Assembly: GCA_033439685.1 (NCBI GenBank) | Contig: JAUEDM010000006.1 | Location: 3,224,001 to 3,288,000, forward strand | DNA from: Apodospora peruviana | Lineage: Eukaryota > Ascomycota > Sordariomycetes > Sordariales > Lasiosphaeriaceae | Length of the DNA stretch: 64,000 bases | Reading direction: 5' to 3' | Shown: positions 22,504 through 34,836 of the stretch, piece by piece | How the letters are laid out: each line of letters opens with the position of its first letter | Position numbering within the stretch: position 1 is the first letter of the stretch | Position numbers and translations under genes: made by a program | Notes under the pieces: generated by a model | Seen by the model: the letters and a program-made list of their open reading frames with translations, nothing else | The model's database searches: none | What the model was told of the DNA's origin: nothing

Positions 22504-23222
22504 CTTGTCTGGAGGTGAGGGCGGGCGTGGGGAGGCGGTCTGGTATGTCGGACGTTGGACTCGCCTTCGTCCAGTCGCGCGCCCTCAATTGCGATTATTT
22601 TTTTCCCACCACGCCAGCTCAATTGTCCTTATCGCTTATCTTATCGCCTATCGGAGAGTGGGGCAGTCGTTTCGGGTTAGGGTTGCCGCGCCTCACGGTG
22701 AGGTTCTCACAAGTAGCAATGAGCAGCGCCATCAGAAGTAAGGGGTATTAGAAATCAAGAATATATTTCAAGTGTTATCAGGTTTCGATAACAATCAAAA
22801 AACTGAGATTTTCTTAGCTGACAACCCTAGGCCCATAGAAGTCGTAAGAAAACAAGTCCCCTGAACTATTTCCAGCACATTCATGGAGGATAATGCCCGA
22901 CATATGTCGTAATTAGCTAGGCTTTTGTACGACTCAGCTACAAGCTCTGTTGATTGCATGGCATAATTATCGAACAACTAATCTCAACGCTACGCCTAGG
23001 TAATGATACCAGACTCTTGGTAGTAATAGCCTATCTGAGTAAGATTTTATAAAGCCTGAAAGCTAATTCCCGGTTGGAGTTATGGCAGTTCGGGACAGCG
23101 ACCCGCGGCCAAGGGACGGGCGCTTATCGGCGGTCCTCGCCCCCTATCCGGCCGGCTTACTAGCCCCGCTCCCTTTCGCCGCGCAATCCGCGCACAGGTC
23201 GCGATAAACCGCTCGCGGTAAG
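22504..23222. other. SDA1 promoter and AT-rich flank of the Crypton
   Basis: From about 22740 to 23080 the DNA is AT-rich with no gene. At about 23085 composition changes sharply to GC-rich, which probably marks the left end of the Crypton. Confidence 0.5.
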
Positions 23223-25684
23223 TTGACTGACTTATCCTGCCTCCCCTACGGATACGATCTAGCCCTTTCGCGCAGCGCTTCTTTTCTTACTACTACTTCT
23301 GACTTGCCATATACCTATAACGCGCGCGAGATGGCCCGCACGCGTACAGGGGCCAGGGGGCGCGCGCAGGCACCCCCGCCGGCCGGCTTGCCCAAGGCGG
23401 CTGATATCGCGTACGCGGCTGCCGACGAGCGCGCACGCACTGCCCGTATGACCGGCCTACAAGTCAATAGAGACGAGTAACCACAGAATACAATGCGTAG
23501 CTATGCATCGAAGCAGAAGCAGTGGAGGGAGTGGTGCTTGACGCCGCGTCCCGGCCCTGACGGCGTGCTCTCGGTGTGGCCAGACGGCGAGCTCGTTACC
23601 CCTGACAAACTGGCCGCCTGGCTCAGCGAAGACCTCCTCCGCGCGTCGGCAGACGGAAGCGTCGGCCGGCCAAGCAGCCGGCCAGCCCTACTGAAGAGAG
23701 CTCCCTCGCCAAGGCAGAAGCTCTGGCCGAGACGCTACGCGTACCACTGGCCGAGGCTGTCCAGATCCTTTGCGACGACCAAGAAGATTACGAGCCGCCA
23801 GGAGAAGTGGACATTGAGGAGGGTGCTCCCCTGATCAGAGCTACCCTTGACGCCTATATCGCAGCCGCCATGGAGCTGTGGCGGTTACAGGTTGCACACG
23901 GCAGCAAGAACATCGAGAACCCTCGCAGCAGTGCCGTTCGCGGCTTCCTCGAGCAGCGGACCCGGCAACGCTCGCGTATTGACCGTACTACTTTTAAGGA
24001 CCGCGGTAGTGAGGGTATCCAAGCAGGCTACTCTGCCGCAGAGTGGTCTGCCATTCAGAAACACCTACTCAATACATCAGCCGCCTTGCCGCAAAACTTC
24101 CGCACACGCGTGGATCTACTTTATGGCCATTACTACCTTTTACGTGGGGAGAACCGCCGGAAGATGGAGCTAGCCGACCTATCCATATTGGACTACCCTC
24201 TTACGGAGGGCCCTACGCCATGTGGGTGCCTTGTTGTGCTTCTGCAGGATGGCAAGATGAATAAGACGGCCAAGAAGGAGTTCATGGGCGCGCTCCGCCA
24301 CCGAGACCCCCTTCTCTGCACACAGGGTGCCCTTGTGCAGCTACTCTTCTGGCGCTGGCATATCGCCGGCGAGCCAACACCATCCTTCCGCCACCGCCAG
24401 GACTGGTACAACATCAAGGTTCTTGTTGGCTCCGATTGTACGCAAGAACTCTCCTACCGTACGCAGCTTGAAGAGACGTGGAGGGTTTTTGGTGCCGTTG
24501 GTTTAACAGCCGAGAAGACCCATCTACCACGGCGTGCCGGAGCACAAGAGGCCGAGACACACGGCACATCACTTACACAGATCTCGCAGGCAGGGCGTTG
24601 AAATACGAGCGTGCTATGTAAAGCATACTTAACCCACCTGCCCCGGCAGTTTATGCGTATTGCGGCTGGCTTTTCGGGGACTGCCGGCGACTACTTCCTT
24701 GCGCGCGCTGTTCACGAGCCGCCAGCTGCCTTACAGCGACAGGTTTAGCCGTGGATCGAGGCTTGGGAGCAACGCTTTGAGGCACGCGCGCGCCGCAAGC
24801 GGTGGAACGAAGGCGGCCTTGATGACGACGATCTTGCCGGTGATGGCTTCATTAAGCTTCTACGCCGCCTGCGAGTTGTGCTTTTGCAAGACTTAGCTGC
24901 CTTACAGTCACAGTTCCCTGCACTAGCTTTCTTCTCATATGCCCCTTTTCGCAGCCCTGAATGGGCTATATTTGCGAAGAGCGTTCAAGCCAGGGTTGAG
25001 GATGGGGAGGAGCCGGCATCGTTACTTGTTAAGCGGGTTCTCCCAGAGCTTTATAGCTTGGTTGAGAGCACACGCAGCGCAATCTTACACAACACTGCAT
25101 CAACTACATGGCCGACTTGCTAGCGAGTTAGCCAGCCAGCTCGCTATACAACAGCAACAACTCGACCGGCTATTCAATACTCAGATCGTCATGACTGGTT
25201 ATTTAGGCGGTGTCACCAACACGCCAGCAACAACAGTAGACAGTGTTACTACTACAACAAGAACAGCTGTAACGTTGGTACCTGAGCCAGCGCTAGCGCC
25301 AGCGCCTTCGCCTTTGCCTCTAACACAGCCAACAACAACAGCGGCAGCAGCAGCGTCGGGCATCCCCATTGTTAGCTGTTTCCCAAAAGTTCACACAGTG
25401 GCAGACGTGTGGCGTGAGTGGAAGGAAGGTATAGCTGGCGGGCCGCCTATTGAGAGTCTTGAGGAGCAGTATGGCCACCGCTGGAGATCGGGAAATACAA
25501 TGATTGTGCAATTCTGCCGCCGCAAGGTTGTTGGGATGCCCTTAAGGCCCTTTTAGCTCGTGGGAGGAGCGAAGAGGAGGCTATCCAAGAGTTAGAGGCG
25601 CTGCGAGGGGGGCAGAGCATTAACAGGCTGATTGACCGACTCCGCCAGCGTCGCCAGCGCCAACGGTCTCGCCAGAAGCATTGA
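23223..25684 (+). mobile_element. Decayed Crypton: tyrosine recombinase and GCR1_C domain
   Basis: The frames join into one protein. An N-terminal part starts at 23331. A SAM-like segment (MRSYASKQKQWREWC) follows, and then a core domain of the Ndc10_II/Crypton recombinase type with YYLLRGENRRKMELADLSIL, GALRHRDPLLCTQGAL and the H..R motif THGTSLTQISQAGR. The C-terminus is a GCR1_C DNA-binding domain (VADVWREWKEGIAGGPPIES, then WDALKALLARGRSEEEAIQE). Cryptons move by tyrosine-recombinase chemistry without terminal inverted repeats. Lesions: in-frame TAA (23478), TGA (24599) and TAG (24746), and frameshifts near 23680, 25100 and 25530. The element is GC-rich against AT-rich flanks and has no introns in the part read. 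It is not functional in this copy. Confidence 0.8.
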
Positions 25685-26676
25685 ATTCTAGCTAATAGTG
25701 CTCACGATAGCTGGAAGCAATACAGAATGGAATAAATATCAGAATAGGACAGTTGCAGGCATCACTAATTAGGATAAGCGTCGACCGTCGATAATTTCCA
25801 TTATCTGCGACGCTAGCAATCCCGCAGCCAATTACGCGACATTGGCGCAATCGCAGGGCAAAACCCGACCCCACGATAAGTTCTGCTTATCAACTCTGGG
25901 AAGTACAAGCGTTGTTGTGTAACGGTGGCACGATGCCTCCCATATCTTTAAGCATAATCTTCCACCCATAACTCCTCTCAACCTCGTATTATGGCAAATT
26001 ATCCCACGCTGACGTGGCTGGCCGTCCTTATAGCGGCGACAAGCCTGTGGTTTGTAATACATCCTTCGTGACACCAGGTCCCATATTGCCGAGACGTCGT
26101 GTCCTCCTGGTTCTCCATTCCATTGAACAGGCCTTTTGCGGAGACCTCATGAATTTGCGATCGGTGCCTCGGTAGTTACCTTGTCAATCGACCCGAACTC
26201 GGCAGTAACTGCATCGTGCTTCGTACGGCCTCGACGACCAAGACACCGGGTCAGCCCCACACTCACATTCTCCTCGGTCTCTAGACTCTGACTGCATCCG
26301 AGGCAGAACATACCTATGTATTACTGATTACCCGCCAAGGTTGTTCAGATATGGCATAGAAAAGGCGGTAAACCAACATGCCTGCATGTCAGCATGGGAT
26401 GGAAGGGACGAAGGAGGAGTGTAACCATAACCACTTCGCCGGGGAGGCGCAGAATGAAATTGGCCACTTACCAAGAAAATAGTTCGTGGTCAGGTTATAC
26501 AGTCAGCGCCTCTCCAAAGAACGTCAGCTAACCCCCCTCGCCTTCTAGGTTATTTAAGACTTGAGGGACTTTCACTGCAGTTGCCCTTGCTCTCTTCTAA
26601 CACTCTCGAGTCTCTCCCTTCGATATAGCCCGAGACCGTGTAGTGGCGGAAGACGAGCCAGACACCTCTTCTCATC
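25685..26676. other. Intergenic region
   Basis: About 1 kb between the Crypton and the aldolase gene. Nothing beyond the aldolase promoter region is seen. Confidence 0.45.
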
Positions 26677-27695
26677 ATGGTTTCAACTCAAGGCATGCTT
26701 GCCTACGCCGCGCCAAACTTCTTCCAACCACACAAGGCTCGCCAAGCTATCCGCGATGCCCACGACAAGAAGATCCCTCCTCTCATCTTCTACTATGCCG
26801 GGCTTTCGTCCGTCCCGATCACGCGGTTTGTGGCGCCCATGGGCTTCGACGGCGTCTGGATCGACTGGGAACATTCAGCTTGCGGTGTCGAGACCATGAC
26901 CACGGTATATCCAGCTAATGAGCATGGTTTTTCAGTAATGATACTAATATGACGGGTCTAGATGGTCCACGAGGCAATCGCCATGAGCGGCGGTCGCACA
27001 ATTCCCTTCGTAAGGTAGGCACAACAACACAATCCTACTAATCCAATGATCCTCGAACATCTCCTAATCGGCATTCCAGAATCCCCGGCCACGACCACGC
27101 CGCCATCGGCTGGGCCCTCGACTGCGGCGCCAGCATCATAGTTCCGCAGGTCGAAACCGTCGAGCAGGCCAAACACATCGTGTCTGCAGCCAAATTCGGC
27201 GGCAACGGCACCCGCTCGGCCCCTCCCTTCCGCTACATCCCCGGCCTCACCGACACGCCCGCCTACCCCGGCAAAGACTTTTTCGAGGGTCTCAACGACC
27301 AAGCCGCCATCATGATCCAGGTCGAAACCAAGCGGGGCGTCGAGAACCTCGACGCCATCTTGACAGCCTGCCCGGACATCGACATCGTCTGGCTCGGCTC
27401 GCTCGACTGCCGCGTGAGCATGGGACTACCCGCCAACATGGGCATGGGCGGCAGCGAGCCCGAGTACCTCGAGGTGCTCGATCTGTACGACAGGACGCTG
27501 ACCAAGCACAACAAACCGAGGGGCGGATTCGGGTTCGCGTCGCCACCGTGGGGGTCCGCTGACGGGTTCAAGGAGGTGGCTGAGGGGAAAGCGCTTCTTA
27601 CTGTCACTGCGGACGTGATGCATCTTATGGCTATGGCGCAGGATTTAAGGAACTGTAGGGCGCTGGTTTCCGAGATTGGGGCGGCCGAGAAGTAG
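26677..27695 (+). CDS. HpcH/HpaI family aldolase/lyase
   Basis: Three exons (26677-26904, 26962-27014, 27080-27695; introns 57 and 65 bp) encode 298 aa. The family motifs are in order: an N-terminal strand with LIFYYAGLSSVPITRFVAPM and DGVWIDWEHSA, where the acidic residues bind the divalent metal; RIPGHDHAAIGWALDCGASI; IIVPQVETVEQA; MIQVETKRGVENLDAIL; and DIVWLGSLDCRVSMGLP, the signature region for metal and substrate binding. Enzymes of this family cleave or form 2-keto-3-deoxy aldol substrates with Mg or Mn. The natural substrate is not predictable from sequence. No targeting signal is seen, so it is probably cytosolic. No metabolic partner gene is adjacent; the epimerase at 60.8 kb is too far to claim a pathway. 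Confidence 0.9.
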
Positions 27696-27876
27696 GAAGG
27701 GGCAATGGTGGAGAGGGATGGAAACGAGAAGTCTCACCATGGACAAGATGCACGCGGCGGTTGAGAGTCGTGAGGTAATAACGAGGTGTTTTGGGTTGAT
27801 GATTCTCTTCGGGATCTATTAGCCTTCCTTGGGACAGGTTGATAAACAACTCATGATTTACTAAGAAACAACTGTG

Positions 27877-28207
27877 ATGCTATATAACGAGTTCCCCATT
27901 GTCACGCTTGATCCGTACACGCTCGCGCTCAAGTGGCTCGCTCGCAACATGAACAGGAGCATCGGGCTTCTTTAGTGACACGGTCAAGTATTCGCTCGCT
28001 CGCTCAGCTGGCAAACAGTTTGGGTGGTGCGAGGCGCATCCGCATCTTCTGGGCAAGGATGAGGATATCGTGAGGATCTTGTTGGACAGGATCAGGGAGG
28101 CAATGGGCGTGTACGAGGAGATCAAGTCGGAAGACGTGATGATGGAGGTGGGCAGGTTGGCTGTGATTTTGCTGGTGAAGCGGACTGTTGTTGCTGCTAG
28201 TGAGTGA
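27877..28207 (+). pseudogene. Broken reading frame of unknown family
   Basis: An ATG at 27877 opens a 30-codon frame (LYNEFPIVTLDPYTLALKWL) ending at a TAG near 27982. A second frame overlaps it and runs to 28207 with a sensible protein pattern (KYSLARSAGKQFGWCEAHPH, then DEDIVRILLDRIREAMGVYE). The two parts read like one small alpha-helical protein broken by a single frameshift. No intron signals restore it. I do not recognise the family. Confidence 0.35.
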
Positions 28208-29881
28208 GGTTTAGACGGCTAGAGCTTTGCTGGAATCTAGGGTAGCAACCGCGACTGACTGACTGAATTGGAGATCATGCATTTTATTTTCTTGTGCTGA
28301 GCCTACCAAGCATCCCGACATAATATCTTCCAGCCTTTTTCAGATCTTCCGGGAGGCAGCAGTTTTTCCCGTTTTGGGATATCCATGTGTGATCTGACTC
28401 TCGATATGTTCCTCGTCAACGTCATCGCCCGACTCCTCCATTGACTTTTCAGACGATGATTCTTGGTTGGTCTCGTCGATGAATATTACTTCCATGTGCG
28501 TCAGCTCTCGGAAACAAGGCCAACTCAAAGAGTTCAGTACATAGATCGCCTAGGCGTCTTGACCTACTTCTACTTTCTGGAAAAGGTTCCTCCTACGAGA
28601 AAGACAAGACTGGTCATAAAAATTATGTATGATATCAAATCGAGGGAGAGCTTCCAGGCCTTGGGTCGGATGGAATTTGAAGGTCCGCTTGGGCTGAAGA
28701 CATTCGCGTCCGTTGCTTTGGCATCTAGCGCACGGTCTCCAGACGCTCAGGTTCGGCCCATCCGCTTGGGCGGTGCGGCCGGCGCTACCTTAGGTTGGTT
28801 GGATGGCGCCAGTAATACGAGGCTACCTTATGCAGGCTACGAGTCATGTCTGGTCGTTAGCACATGCTTGGACGTCAGAAGACTCTGGAGTGTGTCTACA
28901 GTCCGATCTTTTGCTCTCCACCGTGCCATGACGATGGCGGGTCTGTGCTCAGCCAAGTTGTTCCCTGTTCTCATGCTCAATCGTCAGAATCTGTGCATCG
29001 CACTCATTAGACCGGGGGCTTTCATTTCTTGCAGTGCAGCTCAGCTGAGCGTGTAAATTACCCGTAGATACCCATTGTGACACCTGCCATGTTACGGATT
29101 GGCGAGAGGACCATCATCCTCTCCCCTTGACCTAAGAGATGGGCCGGATGGGGTTTACTTGGGGGTCTTCGTGTTGGACAAGTCGGGAGTGCCCATGCCG
29201 GCCAACCTAGCGCAGGTAAGTGTGCGTCCCAAGTCGACCGTTTGATATGTGGTATAAGGTTGCCGTTGGGGATACGTCGTTCTCACCGTGTGGTATTTGT
29301 ACCGTTTCGCCTTCTACTCCTTTACGCTCAAGTCCATTAACTACCCTAATCTTCACACAGCACCTAACTGGAGCAATACGATTATGATGGCACCTTTAGG
29401 CCACACTGGATGATGTCAAGCTGAGATGTTGTACAACAAAGCTATCGTGGACACTTTTGATGTCGAATCCGAGTCACCCACTACTTATACCCATATAAGA
29501 GGGTTCAAGTTCATCAGCACAGAGCAGGTGCTAATTACTTTTCTTCTGATATTTTCCCTCTTTCTTTTCCTCCATTTATTCGGGTTCTTTTACTTTTTTC
29601 TTCCGTTCCGCTTCTACTGTTTCACCTCGTACGGATTTGGTAGCCTTCGTTCAGGGAATTCCAATCTTCGTTACGTTATTACCTCTCTTGGATTAGCGCG
29701 TAATGCGGCTTGGGGGCATGGTGATAACCGCCAACAACAAAACAGATGACCTTCGAGTGCGGCTGAATCGCCAGACGTCAACCGTAAACACGGCGCTTCA
29801 CCCCGCACAGTCTCACGACGATAACCGATATACCTTTAGAGACTATAAATATTCCTCAATTTCTTTCAGGATTAGACAAAG
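28208..29881. other. Region without a supported gene
   Basis: About 1.7 kb. A 197-codon frame at 28463-29056 lacks an ATG and any motif; a hydrophobic T-rich frame lies at 29426-29749. Neither is called. The far right end carries the promoter of the CorA-like relic, with an ACTATAAATATT element near 29845. Confidence 0.4.
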
Positions 29882-32612
29882 ATGGAGCCGGCTTCAGACG
29901 ACATTAGGGACGATCGCATCGACGATACGACGACAGCTGAGGCGAAGGAGGCATCGTCTGTCCCTCGTGAGGGCATAAACGATGCTATTGCTCGAATGGG
30001 AGAGTCTAACGAAAGCATCCTGACCGCGATCCTGCAGGAGCTTCGGAATCTGCGCGAGCAGCAGCACTACAATAACATCTCTAGAGTGCATAGAGAGACG
30101 GAAACAGCGCAGCAGTCACAAGAAGCCGATAACGCAGAGCAACAATCAGAGGAGCAACGACCTGAAGAGCATCTGCCTAGGGATAAAGAAGACGCACCAG
30201 AGCCAATACCGGAACCAAGCCCAAGCGATGAATTCTGGGAGCCGATGGAACCGCTTATGGGCGAGGACAGCTTCAAGGAGTTCCGGTCATGGATCTCATA
30301 TTTTGATGATGAGATCAAGCTCCTGCTGAAGAAAAGAGACGGAGAAGATTCGACAACGACGGTACTTTATCGAGGACTTCCCTGGATACCAAATTTGCCA
30401 GAAACAAAAGTGGCAGACTCAAGTCGAACACTCTTGGCAGAACTGCGTACCCGCCTCAGCAGATGCCCCCGACTACGAAGCCAAACTGTCTTGGTTCTCA
30501 TCTCTTGAACCTAACCACCAGATAAGATTTCAAGAGAGCCGGTATTTTTACCCCATAGCAGCCTCTGGTTCCTTGCCGGGAAACCTAGCCACTGTTCGAC
30601 CTGCACAGAAGCCCAGCCGCGAAGATGTAGGACCTTTTTTGGATGCGTGTGCGCAATGCTATCTGGAGGAGTCCGCTGGTGAATACCTCCTAGAGCGTCT
30701 GGTAACACTACCCACCCACTGACACTCATAATTTCATCACAAAGGCCGGTTCTCCAAGGCGGGGTTGTGGAAGGGTCCTGTAAGCGCTGGTCGTCATCGA
30801 TGCCTTGAATGGCTAGAGCTAATAATATGGGACAGCTCAGTCAAGCCTACGCGTGTTGATAGCTCGTCAGCCTGGCTCGGTTTCAACACCATCGCTCGAT
30901 TGTACCCCATCCTTGGACGTGTCCCCAGTTCAGCCACAATCTGTCTTTTTGGCCTCATCAATTCCTGTAGATGTTCGCAACGCCATGGCCAGCAACCGAA
31001 CCGCGCTTCTTTTACGCCCACACTTTCGACTTGGGGTACCAGGACATCTGCCTGCAGTTACACATGCGATCCTTCACCACCTACGCGGGAGCAATGGGCG
31101 ACCATGTTACTGACTATGGCAGCGGTGCCGGCCTTGTAACATCATTCGGGATATTGTGCGAGCGAGACTACGGCTGGTGGTCATTTGGCAAACCATTTCC
31201 GCTCACCGAGCGGCGGCGTTCCATCGCGCTGAGGCAGGCCAATTATTCGGAAGCGGAGGAGTCCTGGCAGCCCTTTGGCGCTTTCGCTATCATCCTGGCG
31301 TCTAACCCCGGCAGGGACGCAACCTTACGTGGTGAGCGTAATATGATGGACATTCCAGTGGGCTATTCCAGCCAAGTTGAGCTATGCGATCTCCTCACGG
31401 GCATATCCGTATTCCAGCATTATCTATGCGTCATGATCAAGCAATGGGTGCGAGACTGGGAAGAGACATTGTCGAGTATTGACGGGTGCCTCAGTCTTGC
31501 GGTACGTAACCGAGTTTTATCCCTGCAGAAGGTTTTCAGGAATTGAAACCAAAGGACTGAACAACGTGGTACTTACTTTGAAAAAAAAGAAAAAAAAAAA
31601 GAAAAAAAAAAGAAAAAAAAAAAGAAAAAAAAAGAAAAACAATACCAGGTTAAAGAAATCCTCGATCGAGCCTTCCGGCAACAGCGCATGTATGACGACT
31701 CCAGCCTGCAGATATCCGAATCCTACTTCGCAATCCTACAACTACTCCGCGTCTTTTCGGAACTGATAACACGCAGTACGATGGATATAAATGACCTTGC
31801 GAACCAGTCCTGACGCAGCATAACGAGTGATGCCACCATGAAGAACTGGACTGGAGTCCTAGACCTCCACGAAAAGTCTGCAAATAAACTGTTGGATCGC
31901 ATCTCGCGAAAGATTGGGGACGTTGAAAGTCTGAGAGACGGTGTAAGTGCCATGTCAGCCCTGCTGCTAATACTCCAAGAAGACCAATCTCTAACTTTCT
32001 CATAGCTATTCAAGGCCTCTTCGGTGCGAGAAGCTCGTAAAAGTACCGAACTCAATCAGTACCTTTTCGTTTTTACCATTGTCACCATCCTCCATCTCCC
32101 ACCCTCGTTCATAGCGGTACGTAGCCTATTTATCGTTTCCGCAGATGATGGATGATCTTGTTTTACCATCAAACCACTAATTGCAGACCTTCTACGGAAT
32201 GCACTTGTTCGATGCCGCCGACATTTCCGGAACACAACGACAGTTCTGGACCATATTCGGCGCCGTGGCTGGCGGCACTTATCTCGTCGCCGCAGTCGCT
32301 CTCGGTGGCGTGCGACGATCTAAGAAGTTCCGGGACTGGGCGGCAAGGAACTTGACTTTTTTTAAGAAAGGTTCAGAACCGATTGAAGACGAAATAGTAG
32401 TAGACGACGTTGACCCTTGTTCTGACGACAAGACGGAAAATGGTCGGCTCCTTCCGAAGATGTTTCGAAGAAGGGCTAAGAAAGATGTTGGCAAGGATGT
32501 GGAGAAGGGGAAAGGAAAGCAAAGGAGACTGGCTCTTAATTGCACTTCCTACTCTTGTTGGTTAAGGAAATTTCTTCGGATATTGAGATGGAATAATAGG
32601 GTAGTTAATTAA
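29882..32612 (+). pseudogene. CorA-like transporter gene, disrupted
   Basis: The 3' end is a clear fungal CorA-like membrane module: SSVREARKSTELNQYLFVFT, VTILHLPPSFIA, then TFYGMHLFDAADISG and the helix TIFGAVAGGTYLVAAVALGG. CorA proteins are pentameric Mg2+ channels with a GMN loop; here the loop reads GMH. Two introns near 31958 and 32116 splice normally, and an A-rich intron (31503-31650) joins SLA to VKEILDRAFRQQRMYDD. Upstream, the ATG frame at 29882 (acidic, coiled coil, then WEPMEPLMGEDSFKEFRSWI) shifts before YFIEDFPGYQICQKQKWQTQ, there are further frame changes around 30720-30800 and 30930, and an in-frame TGA follows NDLANQS (near 31811). The combination makes an intact product unlikely, although unseen introns could explain some of the shifts. 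Confidence 0.65.
31578..31640. repeat. A-rich tract with periodic G in intron
   Basis: Runs of 8 to 10 A separated by single G residues, about 60 bp, inside the predicted intron of the CorA-like relic. Confidence 0.9.
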
Positions 32613-33585
32613 GCTCTTCTCGCTTTCACAAAACGATCGACTTCTTAGCCAAACATCAACCCAAGTACAGTACCCCAAAGGAGCACGACAAAAAGAAAAC
32701 GTCGGCCCATATCCATGACCAGGTTTCACAAGCTCCATCGATCGGCCACCTTCACATGCTGAGAGCCACAGCATCCATGTCAACTGAAAGTGCCATGCAC
32801 CAGGCAGCCCGCTTCAAGTTGCCATTTACTGTCCTTCAAACGCCACTAACAACTACCCTTCGTATCATTGTGCAAACCGATGCACCCACTGACGCCGAAC
32901 AGTCCCACACCAAGTCGATGGGAATACTACTTCACTCCACTGCTATCTCGCCACCATCCACGCCGCTCGACACTAGAAATGCGGTGCCGAAAATTTAAAT
33001 TCACGAACTATCTACGAGGCTTGGTTGTGGCTAAATCTGATTAAGTCGCACAATCCAGAGATGCGAAGTTCCTGCCCCTGGTTGCCGACCATTTTTTCGG
33101 GTTCCAGACTCCAGACGGGCCGAGCCAGCTGTATGAGGGAACATGAACCCCGACGGCGCAGTGCGAGAGCATGCCTCGGCGGCTGCTTACCTATCTATTA
33201 CATGCTAGTATATTAATTCACCCATTCAGAGGATAACTTCAAGTGTCCCCGAGCGTGGGGGCGATTCCTGAATCTCCCTGGTATTGCTCCCGTATCCCAG
33301 GTTAAGAGTTCCGATATTGCTGACCGAGACCGAGAGATAATGCGAGATGTTACACTTAATGCTAACTAGGGCTGACGTTTATTGATAAATACCCAGACTG
33401 TTGAGGCCGAGACGTTATCAGTAAGATCCATAAACTAGCCACACTTTGATGTTGTGGCTGGAACCGGGTATATAAGTCTGGTTCCAGTCGGCTGGGCTGG
33501 TAGACTCCCCTTCGTTGACAAAACGATTTCACATTTTCACGTCCCAAATCAAATCGGTCGCTTATCATTCGCCATAGCTGCAGCC
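32613..33585. other. Intergenic region
   Basis: About 970 bp. It includes the promoter of the CBM18 gene at the right end. No gene is supported. Confidence 0.45.
33469..33476 (+). promoter_or_regulatory. TATA box of CBM18 gene
   Basis: TATATAAG lies 110 bp upstream of the first ATG at 33586. Confidence 0.5.
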
Positions 33586-34150
33586 ATGACGGCCAGCTGG
33601 CAACTTGTCATTCTGGGGCTTCCCCAAGTTCTCCTTGCTGCCGTTCATGACGCAATGGGGTCCTTGCTGCTCGTGTGAATGGTTCTGCGGCAACTCGGCC
33701 GCCTACTACTCCCCTTACACGTGTGACCGCGCTTGGGGCGGGTGCGACAACACCTACACCTACCCCGGCGGTCTGGACGAGAGCACCAACGGCACGTGCG
33801 GTGGACCGGCGGGAAACATCAGCTGCGCTAGGTCGGGATTCGGTGCGTGCTGTTCCAAATGGGGCCGGTGCGGTTCCTCGCCAGCTTACTGCGGCATAAG
33901 GTGCCAGGCCAAGTTTGGGAGCTGCGATACCGTCAGTACCGACGGGAGGTGCGGCAGCAGTGTCATTTGTCGTTTTTCCACTTTTGGGAGGTGCTGTTCC
34001 AGTCATGGGCTGTGTGGGGATACCGCTGAGCACTGTGGTGAGGGATGTCAGGGAGGGAGGATGGGAGACTGTAACAAGTATGAGAGGCGGATTGTGCAGG
34101 ATATCAATATCATATTTCTTGTGGTGTCTTGGTGGATGAGCAGTTATTAG
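33586..34150 (+). CDS. Chitin-binding protein with two CBM18 (hevein-like) domains, frame break near start
   Basis: From the ATG at 33647 a 167-aa frame carries a Cys-rich part (CCSCEWFCGNSAAYYSPYTC) and two hevein-type chitin-binding domains with the eight-cysteine spacing: GTCGGPAGNISCARSGFGAC and DGRCGSSVICRFSTFGRCC. The ATG at 33586 is in a different frame. It encodes a good signal peptide (MTASWQLVILGLPQVLLAAV) but stops at 33678. A one-base shift would join signal and domains. No intron can do it, because the stretch from about 33630 to 33720 contains no AG acceptor. So either the secreted gene is broken, the assembly has a one-base error, or the protein is made without a signal. CBM18 domains bind chitin and can shield or target fungal walls. 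Confidence 0.65.
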
Positions 34151-34836
34151 TCAAATTATGATAGATCTCTTCTTGATCTGATTCTGTGCTTCCTCTCTGA
34201 TGAGTACTGTACTTCATCCTCAAACCGCTCCTCATTTCACGTTGCTTTACGTAGGTATTAACATGCAACCGCCCGGGGCTTGGGATCCGCTCGTTAGGTG
34301 CAGGCGCGTCTTCGTTTTCAACCACTGTGCATTTCCTGCAAGGCATCGCATCGCCGGGGTTGTCTCCTTGGTCGTCCACTTTTCTCGGGCGTACTCATGG
34401 ACAAGAACATCTGAAAAGCACAAGGTGCTCGGATTAGTTGTGTTGTCGTCTCGTTGTTTGAGAAACGCCAAAACTATTCGCGTCGACCACTGGAATGACG
34501 CGAAAACAAACAAAGTGGAGCGTGAAAAAAAAGTTGTTGGTTCTTAAAGCTCAGTTGGCGTTGGTCCAACATACGTCAAGACAGACGGTGAGCTACCGTC
34601 GCGGTGTGAACCAACGTAATACAGCTCCCTGACAGCCGCATCTCAGCGCGGCTAATCATGTATGTTACGTGTTACTGTGTGAAAATTAGCACCAACAAAA
34701 TTGTTATCAAAACATTAATGAAAAAATACGTGGACCAGTCAGGTTTTCTCAGGACAGGAAAATCTGAGATCACCTGAACGAGTACAAATTTCGCCCCATC
34801 CCATCGTCCGACCCATGGGGTTCCACCTTTGAGAAC
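34151..34836. other. Intergenic region
   Basis: About 690 bp between the CBM18 gene and the small acidic gene. Nothing is supported here. Confidence 0.45.

Noticed and set aside
23000..25700. CRISPR array or prokaryotic origin for the GC-rich island
   Set aside because: No direct repeats with spacers; the domains are those of a eukaryotic Crypton.
28463..29056. 197-codon plus-strand frame
   Set aside because: It starts with TTG and shows no recognisable domain.
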